Shown: positions 58,315 to 64,000 of the stretch, in pieces
How positions within the stretch are numbered: the first letter of the stretch is position 1
Layout: every line of letters starts with the position of its first letter
Source of the DNA: JADJVL01 sp039812765
GTDB taxonomy: Bacteria > Acidobacteriota > Holophagae > Holophagales > Holophagaceae
Length of the DNA stretch: 64,000 bases
Assembly (NCBI GenBank): GCA_039812765.1
Contig: JBDIBF010000001.1
Coordinates: forward strand, 49,748-113,747
Reading direction: 5' to 3'
Position numbers and translations under genes: made by a program
Notes under the pieces: generated by a model
What the model saw: the letters and a program-made list of their open reading frames with translations, nothing else
What the model was told of the DNA's origin: nothing
Databases searched by the model: none

Positions 58315-60498
58315 ATGACCCCGACCATCCTCTCCCGGTATGTCCTGAGAACTTGGCTGGGCTATCTCCTGGGGGCCCTTCTCCTCTTCGGTGGCCTGCT
58401 GCTCATCCATGAGACGGTGAACCTGACGAAGGGCCTCCTGGCGGAGCGGGCTTCCTTCCGGTGGCTCCCGGTCTTCCTGCTTTTGGCGGTGCCAGAAGTC
58501 CTCACCCTGGTCCTTCCCATGGCGGCGATCTTCGGCGGACTCCTGGGCACCCAGCACCTGGCCCAGGGCTCCGAACTCGTGGCGGCCCAGGGCCTCGGCA
58601 CGGGATCCCGGACCTTTTACCGGCCCTGGGCAGGCCTGTCGGTGGCCCTCGTCCTGCTGGCCAGCCTGGACTCCCACGTCCTGATCCCCAAGGTGCACGA
58701 GGTCCAGGCCGCGCTCCGTGGTCAGCTCGCCGAGGAGGCCAAACAACGCTTCCTGAGGCCGGGCGCGCCGCCGATCCCCCTGCCTGGCGACCATCCCCAG
58801 GCGCTCTGGACCTCCCCGGAGGGCCAGGTCCACATCCTCGAAGTGAATGCGAAGGGCGTCCAGCATCTGGTGTCCGACCGCGTGAGTTGGCGGTGGCAGG
58901 CCTTGGACCTGGAACAATCCGAACTCAGCCTGCGTCTCGACGATGTCTCGGGATCCTACCAGCCCCGGGAGGGCGGCGGGGCTGCCCAACTCCGCCAAGC
59001 CAGCCAGACGATCATATTTCCGATCAAGATCTCAACAGGCAGAACCACCGCCACCCACTTCCGCAGCGCGGACACGCGGACACTCCTTCAGGCCAGGGGA
59101 AGCGTCGAGGTCCAGGCGGAACTGGCCCGGCGGGTGACTCTTCCCCTCCTGGCGGCGGGCCTGCTGCTGGTGGGTGTCGGGCTGGGCTACGGCCATCCTC
59201 GGTTCCGGAGGGGTGGAGGACTGCTCGGCGCGCTGGGAATCCTGGTGGTCTATTACGTCGCCTATCGCAGCATCGAATCCAGGCTCCTCGCGGGAGAGGC
59301 ATCTAGCTATTATATTTTATTATTATTACCAATAGGTTTATTTGTTTTCGGGTTTGTGCTGCTCGGCCGCCGGATGCGCCCCCACCGGAGCTGGCACCAC
59401 CCGGCGCTCACCAGGCTGCTCGACACGCTCCGCCGGGGGTTCGGTGCCCTGCGGGTGCCGGAGGACCGTGGACTCCCGCGCCGGTCGGCCGAGCAAGGGC
59501 GCACGGACCTCCTGGCCTCGTGGTCGCGGAAGCTCTGGCTCCGCGCCTGGGGAGGCGTCTTCGCCACCCTTCTCCTCCTGCACCTGCTCATCGAATACTC
59601 GAGCCGCGCGGGGGACTTCGCCGCCGCCCACCGGGCGCCCTGGGAGTTCTTCGCCTTCTGGGCCTGGCGGGTGCCCAGCTTCCTGACCATCGCCCTGCCC
59701 GTGAGCTTCATGCTCGGCTCGGTCTTGGCGTTCTCCAGCGCCACCCTCACCAATGAATGGGTCGCCCTGCGGACCGGAGGCGTGAGTCTCCTCCAATGGA
59801 TCTGGAAGGCCCGGGGCGCCTGGCTGACGGTGCTGGCCGCGACGCTGGTGGTGGCCAACCTCGCCGTGCCGGCCGGGGAGGTCCGGGTCCGGCGCATCCT
59901 GGAGTCCCTGCGGGCCTCCGCCTCCCCTGCGGAGCCCTCCGAATCCCGCTGGCAGTACCTGGGCGCCACGGGCGTGCTCTGGTACATCGAACGCGAGGGC
60001 CGATGGGGCTTCCCCCTTAAAGGGCCCGGGGAGGCCCCCTCGATCCTCCTCTGGCGTCCGGGGATGCGTCACAGTCAGGGCCTTCCGTGGGGCGGATTCG
60101 GCCTCCAGCAGGGGCCGGAGGCGGCCCGCCTCTTCCCTGAAGCCTCCCTCCTGGGCACGCCGATCCCCGAGGAGAACTCCACCCTCGCCCTTCTGCGCTG
60201 GCAACGCTGGGCCCATGATCCCGCCCGCGCCACCCAGCTCTGGTCCCGCCTCCTCGGGTGGCTCGCCGGCCCCTGCCTGGTCTTCGCCGTCCTGGCCCGG
60301 GCCTTCCCGAACCCCCGGTCCGGGCGCGGCGGCGCCCTCGCAGGCGCCTTGATCGTGGGGCTGGTCTTCCTCGGCCTGCAGCTGCTCTTCAACGGTGCGG
60401 CCCAGGCGGGCGAGATTCCCGCAGCCTGGGGCGTGCTCGGGCCCCTGCTGCTGGCCGCGGGGCTCGGCGCGACCAGGCTCCGCCATCTGCGGACCTGA
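58315..60498 (+). CDS. LptF-LptG fusion: LPS-export ABC permease as one polypeptide
   Basis: A 727-aa inner-membrane protein containing two complete YjgP/YjgQ permease halves. Each half has three helices, a periplasmic beta-jellyroll and three more helices. First half: helices near 15-35, 50-75 and 100-120, jellyroll 125-265, helices 270-352. Second half: helices near 413-433, 450-475 and 495-520, jellyroll 525-640, helices 645-722. A 50-residue basic linker joins them. The half starts ILSRYVLRTWLGYLLGALLLF and VPEVLTLVLPMAAIFGGLL are typical LptF/G. In most bacteria LptF and LptG are separate proteins that dimerise with LptB2 to pull LPS from the membrane. Five TTA codons encode the last helix of the first half. 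Confidence 0.88.
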   Translation: MTPTILSRYVLRTWLGYLLGALLLFGGLLLIHETVNLTKGLLAERASFRWLPVFLLLAVPEVLTLVLPMAAIFGGLLGTQHLAQGSELVAAQGLGTGSRTFYRPWAGLSVALVLLASLDSHVLIPKVHEVQAALRGQLAEEAKQRFLRPGAPPIPLPGDHPQALWTSPEGQVHILEVNAKGVQHLVSDRVSWRWQALDLEQSELSLRLDDVSGSYQPREGGGAAQLRQASQTIIFPIKISTGRTTATHFRSADTRTLLQARGSVEVQAELARRVTLPLLAAGLLLVGVGLGYGHPRFRRGGGLLGALGILVVYYVAYRSIESRLLAGEASSYYILLLLPIGLFVFGFVLLGRRMRPHRSWHHPALTRLLDTLRRGFGALRVPEDRGLPRRSAEQGRTDLLASWSRKLWLRAWGGVFATLLLLHLLIEYSSRAGDFAAAHRAPWEFFAFWAWRVPSFLTIALPVSFMLGSVLAFSSATLTNEWVALRTGGVSLLQWIWKARGAWLTVLAATLVVANLAVPAGEVRVRRILESLRASASPAEPSESRWQYLGATGVLWYIEREGRWGFPLKGPGEAPSILLWRPGMRHSQGLPWGGFGLQQGPEAARLFPEASLLGTPIPEENSTLALLRWQRWAHDPARATQLWSRLLGWLAGPCLVFAVLARAFPNPRSGRGGALAGALIVGLVFLGLQLLFNGAAQAGEIPAAWGVLGPLLLAAGLGATRLRHLRT

Positions 60499-60539
60499 GC
60501 GTCCCGGGGTCTGGCGCGCTTCCCCTAGACTGGAGGGCC

Positions 60540-61727
60540 ATGGATCCGCGCACCCGACCTCTGCCCTCCGGCCCCCTGTCCGATCGGGAGACCCCCAGGG
60601 AGGCCTCCGGACTGTTGGATCGCGCCCTCCGCTCGATGGCGGCCGCCGGACCGGCCCCCGGGAGCCGGATCGTCGCGGCCATGAGCGGGGGCGTGGACAG
60701 CAGCGTGATGGCCGTCCTCCTCCACCGTGCGGGCTTCGAGGTCCTCGGCGTCTCCATGCAGCTCTTCGACAAGGGCGGGCGCGACGCCGAGGGGGGCTGC
60801 TGCACCCTCGACGACTTCCAGGACGCCAGACGGGTTGCCTTCGAGGCGGGCTTCCCCCACTACGTCGTGGATTTCGAGGCCCGCTTCAGGGACACCGTGA
60901 TCGATGCCTTCGTGGAGGGCTACCTCGCGGGCGAGACCCCGAGCCCGTGCATCCGCTGCAACCAGCATGTGAAGTTCCGCACCCTCCTCGAAAGGGCGGA
61001 GGCCCTGGGGGCCGGATACGTGGCCACCGGGCATTACGCCCGGATCCGGCGGGACGCACGGGGCCACCACCTCCTGATGGCCGCCGACCCCGCCAAGGAC
61101 CAGAGCTACTTCCTCTTCAGCCACACCCAGGACACCCTCGCCCGCACCCTCTTCCCCCTCGAGGGGTTCACGAAGGCGGAGGTCCGCGCGCTCGGGCAGG
61201 ACCTCGGCCTCCATCTCGCGGACAAGCCGGAAAGCCAGGAGATCTGCTTCGTGGGGGAGGGTCGCTACGACGCGTTCATCGCCGCGGAGGGCCGGGACCC
61301 CGGCTGCGGCCCCGGGGAGGTGCGTCATGTCGGGGACGGCCGCGTCCTGGGGCGGCACGATGGGCACTGGAAGTACACCCGGGGCCAACGCCGGGGGCTC
61401 GGCGTGGCCCATGGGGAGCCGTTGTACGTCGTGCGCACCGAGCCCGCCACCAACGTGGTCTGGGCCGGACCGGAGACGGCGCTCTACGGATCGGAATGCG
61501 AGGCCCGGGAGGTCTCCTGGTGCCTCGAACCCCCGGCCGGTCCCCTCGCCTGCAACACCAAGGTCCGCAGCCGGAGCCAACCCGCGGAGGCCCTGGTCAT
61601 CCCCCTCGGACCCGGCCGCGCGAAGGTCGCCTTCGCGGCCCCCCAGCGCGCCCTCACGCCGGGGCAGGCGGTGGTGTTCTACCGGGACGACGAAGTGCTT
61701 GGAGGCGGCTGGATCTCGGAGGCTTGA
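60540..61727 (+). CDS. mnmA: tRNA-specific 2-thiouridylase
   Basis: MnmA thiolates U34 of tRNA-Lys, -Glu and -Gln. The 395-aa sequence has the PP-loop SGGVDSS (49-55), the insertion VSMQLFDKGG, the catalytic Cys137 in PSPCIRCNQHVKF and Cys236 in ESQEICFVGEG, spaced as in the family, and the C-terminal barrels starting at GHWKYTRGQRRGLGV. A 40-residue Pro/Arg-rich N-terminal extension precedes the usual start IVAAMSGG. The ATG has GGAGGG right upstream. A small frame on the other strand overlaps its last 49 bases. Confidence 0.96.
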   Translation: MDPRTRPLPSGPLSDRETPREASGLLDRALRSMAAAGPAPGSRIVAAMSGGVDSSVMAVLLHRAGFEVLGVSMQLFDKGGRDAEGGCCTLDDFQDARRVAFEAGFPHYVVDFEARFRDTVIDAFVEGYLAGETPSPCIRCNQHVKFRTLLERAEALGAGYVATGHYARIRRDARGHHLLMAADPAKDQSYFLFSHTQDTLARTLFPLEGFTKAEVRALGQDLGLHLADKPESQEICFVGEGRYDAFIAAEGRDPGCGPGEVRHVGDGRVLGRHDGHWKYTRGQRRGLGVAHGEPLYVVRTEPATNVVWAGPETALYGSECEAREVSWCLEPPAGPLACNTKVRSRSQPAEALVIPLGPGRAKVAFAAPQRALTPGQAVVFYRDDEVLGGGWISEA

Positions 61728-61864
61728 GGGCTCTCGGGCTCGCTGGGCCGCTGGGCCAGCCGTTCCGCGATCTCCTCCTGACTGAACTCGCGCGTCTCGA
61801 ACATGGCGGCGGGAATCATCTTCACCGTCGCTTTCGGGTCCGGGGGCGGCTGGTTCGGGTTCAT
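61679..61864 (-). CDS. Possible small protein (61 aa) overlapping the end of mnmA
   Basis: A 61-codon frame from ATG 61864, ending inside the mnmA 3' end on the opposite strand. The product has a Pro-rich start (MNPNQPPPDPKATVK), a helical middle (AMFETREFSQEEIAERLAQ) and a Ser/Pro-rich end. The charged helix and the position between mnmA and the tRNA-Cys terminator make it plausible, but the ribosome-binding site is weak and no family is recognised. Confidence 0.4.
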   Translation of the reverse strand: MNPNQPPPDPKATVKMIPAAMFETREFSQEEIAERLAQRPSEPESPQASEIQPPPSTSSSR

Positions 61865-61917
61865 GGATCACCGGGAGGCGACCCTAGTCTAGCGTCCGCC
61901 GGGGAGGCCCGCACGGG

Positions 61918-61937
61918 AAAGCCCCCTTTCGGGGGCT
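61918..61937 (-). terminator. Rho-independent-type terminator after tRNA-Cys
   Basis: AGCCCCC (61920-61926) pairs with GGGGGCT (61931-61937); on the minus strand the loop is GAAA and TTT follows. It ends the tRNA-Gly/tRNA-Cys transcript. Confidence 0.8.
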
Positions 61938-61943
61938 CGTTGC

Positions 61944-62018
61944 TGGAGGCGCCGATCGGAATCGAACCGATGAATGGCAGATTTGCAGTCTGCGGCCTTA
62001 CCACTTGGCTACGGCGCC
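61944..62018 (-). tRNA. tRNA-Cys (GCA)
   Basis: On the minus strand acceptor GGCGCCG pairs with CGGCGCC, D arm GCC/GGC, anticodon stem GCAGA/TCTGC closing loop CTGCAAA (anticodon GCA), T arm ATCGG/CCGAT with TTCGATT, discriminator T and encoded CCA. A terminator follows. Confidence 0.97.
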
Positions 62019-62067
62019 GTGTTCTTGGACTGGGTGGTTCCTGGCGTGCTCCTCATCCTGAAACGGA

Positions 62068-62089
62068 CCGGGCCGCGTGCGCGGCCCGG
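62068..62089 (-). terminator. GC-rich hairpin between tRNA-Gly and tRNA-Cys
   Basis: A 9-bp stem CCGGGCCGC/GCGGCCCGG with a 4-nt loop lies 5 nt past the tRNA-Gly end. On the minus strand it is followed by TCCGTTTC, a poor T-run, so it may terminate partly or serve tRNA processing. Confidence 0.55.
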
Positions 62090-62094
62090 GTGTC

Positions 62095-62169
<75 letters not shown>

Positions 62170-62203
62170 GTAGACGCTGAGGATAGCATGGGCCGGACGC
62201 GCG

Positions 62204-62656
62204 TCAACGCCCTTTTTCCCGCGGATGCGCCCCCTCGCAGTCCGGGCAGATCCCGAAGAGCTGGAGCTGGTGACGGGTGATCCTGAAACCGGAGGCGCGC
62301 TCCATGGCCTGCAGGGTGGCGTCGAGCCCGCAGCCGTCCACCTCCACCATCCGGCCGCAGCGCTCGCATTCCACGTGGTGGTGGTGGCCCGGGCTGAGGC
62401 AGCGGATGAAGCGCATCACCTGGTCCTTGCCGAGGATGCCCTCGGCCCACCCTTCCCGAGCGAACCGCTCCAGGTTCCTGTAGACCGTGGGCAGGCCGCT
62501 GTTCCGTCCCTCCATCCGGTTCCACACCTCCTCGGCGCTGAGGGGGCGGTCAGCCTCGCTCAGGACCTGGAGGATGGCCTCGCGCTGTGGAGTCTGCCTC
62601 ATCCCCGCGGCGCGGAGCGAGGGCCGGGCGCCTCTCGGGTGGTGTCGTTCGACCAT
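62204..62656 (-). CDS. Fur family metal- or peroxide-responsive repressor
   Basis: A 150-aa Fur-superfamily regulator. The winged helix (about 12-85) has MRQTPQREAILQVLSEADRPLSAEEVW and the recognition segment GLPTVYRNLERF. The dimer/metal domain carries HHHHVECERCGRMVEVDGC and, near the end, GICPDCE, giving two CxxC pairs for structural zinc and a His cluster for the sensory metal. Fur, Zur and PerR cannot be told apart from these motifs alone. I chose the ATG giving MVERHHPRG; a longer start adds 17 residues. It is divergent from the kinase gene at 62719 with a 62-bp gap. Confidence 0.92.
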   Translation of the reverse strand: MVERHHPRGARPSLRAAGMRQTPQREAILQVLSEADRPLSAEEVWNRMEGRNSGLPTVYRNLERFAREGWAEGILGKDQVMRFIRCLSPGHHHHVECERCGRMVEVDGCGLDATLQAMERASGFRITRHQLQLFGICPDCEGAHPREKGR

Positions 62657-62718
62657 GCCCAAGCATGCCAACCCCCGCCGATTCCGCGAAGGGGGCGCTT
62701 GCGTCATCCTTCTCCCTG

Positions 62719-64000
62719 ATGCTCCGATCCCAGCCGGACCCGCCGACCGAGGCCGCCCCAGGGCCCGTCTTCCTGCCGCTGGCCTTCCGCTTCGCCGCCA
62801 CCTCCGGCCTGCTCATCCTGCATCTCGCCTTCCCGGGCGAGGCCCACGAGACCCTGCGGGGCGAAGGGATCTACCTCCTGCTCCTGTCGGGCCTCCTCGC
62901 GGAGAGCTCCTGGGAGATGGCGCGCAACCTCGCCGCCGGTCAGAAGGCCTTCTCCGCCCCGGCCCTCCCCTGGATCCGGTGGAACCTGGCCCTCGACCTC
63001 GTGCTGGTCACGCTCCTGATCGCCTTCCAGGGCGTGGACCAGGAGCGGTTCGTCACCCTTTACATCATCCCGGTCCTGGCGGCCGCCTTCTACCTCACGA
63101 CCACCGAGATCATCGCGATGGGCGTACTGGCCATCGCCGCCCATGGGGCGAGCCTCCTGCTCTTCTCGGCCGGGATGCTGCCCTCCTTCGGTCATTCCGC
63201 CGCCATCGATTCCGCCTGGGGCGAGCGCTGGCAGATCTTCGGCCTCTCCGCGCTGCAGGTGCTCCCCGCGACCCTGGTGGTGGTGGTCATCCGGAAGTAC
63301 CTGGAGCAGCTCCGGAGCAACCTGGCCGCCTCGGAGGAGGCGGCCCAGGACCTCACGGTCCTCTACGGCCGGGTCGTGGACTCCATGTTCTCGGGCCTGA
63401 TCACGACCGACCTCCATGGCCGGATCACCTCGGCCAATCCCGCCGCGGAGATGATCCTGCACCGTCCGCTCTTCCCCGGGCACGCCGTGGAGGAGGTGCT
63501 GCCGGTGGACCTCGCCCGGATCGAGAAGAGCGGGCGGGAACACCGCTTCGAAGGGCGCTTCGTGACGCCCCATGGAGAGGTCCGCACCTTCGGCGGCAAC
63601 GTGGCGCCCTTGAAGGCCTCCGACGGCCAGCAATCCGGCCACCTCGTGCTCTTCCAGGACCTGACCGAACTCAAGGCCTTGGAGCAGCGCACCCGCATCA
63701 GCGAGCGGCTGGCGGCGGTGGGGGAGCTGTCCGCCGGCCTCGCCCACGAGCTCCGCAACCCCCTCGCCTCGATCCTTGGCTGCGTCCAGCTCCTCCGGAA
63801 GGGCAAGCAAGGAGCGGAAATGACCGAGCGCATCCTCACCATCCTGGGGCGGGAGTCCGAGCGGGTGAGCGGGATCCTCTCCAGCTTCCTCGATGTCTCC
63901 AGGCCCCGGGACATCGCGGTCCGCCCGCTGCACCTGCCGACCCTCGTGGCCGAGCTGCGCTCGAGCTGGGAGACGGACCCCAGGGCCGCGGGGATGCCCC
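62719..64000 (+). CDS. PilS/NtrB-like membrane sensor histidine kinase (3' end outside window)
   Basis: The frame runs off the right edge after 427 codons. The first 190 residues have about six transmembrane helices (FRFAATSGLLILHLAF, YLLLLSGLLAESSW, NLALDLVLVTLLIAF, LYIIPVLAAAFYLTTTEII and onward) with short loops. A PAS domain follows (about 205-320; VVDSMFSGLITTDLHGRITSANPAAEMI), then the H-box LSAGLAHELRNPLASILG with His343. The ATPase domain lies mostly beyond the edge. This layout is that of PilS, the kinase of type IV pilus control, or of NtrB-like kinases; an NtrC-type regulator would be expected downstream. No strong Shine-Dalgarno precedes the ATG. Confidence 0.85.
   Translation, partial: MLRSQPDPPTEAAPGPVFLPLAFRFAATSGLLILHLAFPGEAHETLRGEGIYLLLLSGLLAESSWEMARNLAAGQKAFSAPALPWIRWNLALDLVLVTLLIAFQGVDQERFVTLYIIPVLAAAFYLTTTEIIAMGVLAIAAHGASLLLFSAGMLPSFGHSAAIDSAWGERWQIFGLSALQVLPATLVVVVIRKYLEQLRSNLAASEEAAQDLTVLYGRVVDSMFSGLITTDLHGRITSANPAAEMILHRPLFPGHAVEEVLPVDLARIEKSGREHRFEGRFVTPHGEVRTFGGNVAPLKASDGQQSGHLVLFQDLTELKALEQRTRISERLAAVGELSAGLAHELRNPLASILGCVQLLRKGKQGAEMTERILTILGRESERVSGILSSFLDVSRPRDIAVRPLHLPTLVAELRSSWETDPRAAGMP

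Overview
The window is a 64 kb piece of a high-GC (roughly 70% by eye) Gram-negative bacterial chromosome, densely packed with housekeeping genes and with no sign of phage, insertion sequences or CRISPR. Outer-membrane genes (lptD, an lptF-lptG fusion, kdsB, kdsD, gmhB) show an LPS-bearing diderm. Together with bshA (bacillithiol), long-form PstC/PstA and the general character of the proteins, this makes an Acidobacteriota of the Holophagae/Geothrix type my best guess. That is an inference from memory, not a database result. A conserved-protein tree would settle it.

Layout. 0-6.9 kb: end of a degenerate GGDEF protein, purE, a BaiN-type flavoprotein, a secreted prolyl oligopeptidase, a membrane-anchored unknown and prfC. 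6.9-17.2 kb: a complete phosphate regulon, with Pit plus its DUF47 partner, phoR, phoB, phoU and pstBACS, coupled by TGATG overlaps and carrying 11-bp-phased Pho-box-like repeats in front of both transport operons. 17.6-24.5 kb: RNase E/G with a long repetitive tail, a ZIP transporter, lptD and a diguanylate cyclase. 24.7-32.8 kb: kdsB-trxB-alr facing fabH-rsmD and a two-gene sensory pair (histidine kinase, then receiver fused to a pseudo-kinase). 33-40.4 kb: an orphan CoA-transferase alpha subunit, a PD40 propeller protein, gmhB-sfsA, gcvT, gcvH and a LysM lytic transglycosylase. 40.4-50.7 kb: tRNA-Ala, an ABC-F ATPase, a PhzF-like enzyme, coaX-birA, a five-gene LytS/LytTR operon headed by a 46-aa membrane peptide, a YigZ protein and bshA. 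50.7-55.4 kb: pntAa-pntAb-pntB-dtd and a Kef-type antiporter. 55.6-64 kb: four more tRNAs (Met, Ile2, Cys, Gly), a secreted cyclophilin, a LON-domain protein, kdsD, the lptFG fusion, mnmA, a Fur-family regulator and the start of a PilS/NtrB-like kinase cut by the window edge.

The genes most clearly working together are the phosphate block (sensing, signalling, high- and low-affinity uptake) and the scattered LPS genes (Kdo supply by KdsD and KdsB, heptose by GmhB, transport by LptFG and LptD). The most unusual items are the LptF-LptG fusion with a run of TTA codons at the end of its first half, the phased Pho-box-like arrays (one of them in front of a peptidase gene), the receiver plus pseudo-histidine-kinase protein in which Gln replaces the phospho-His, the CoA-transferase alpha subunit with no beta partner, and the 46-aa peptide gene opening the LytTR operon.
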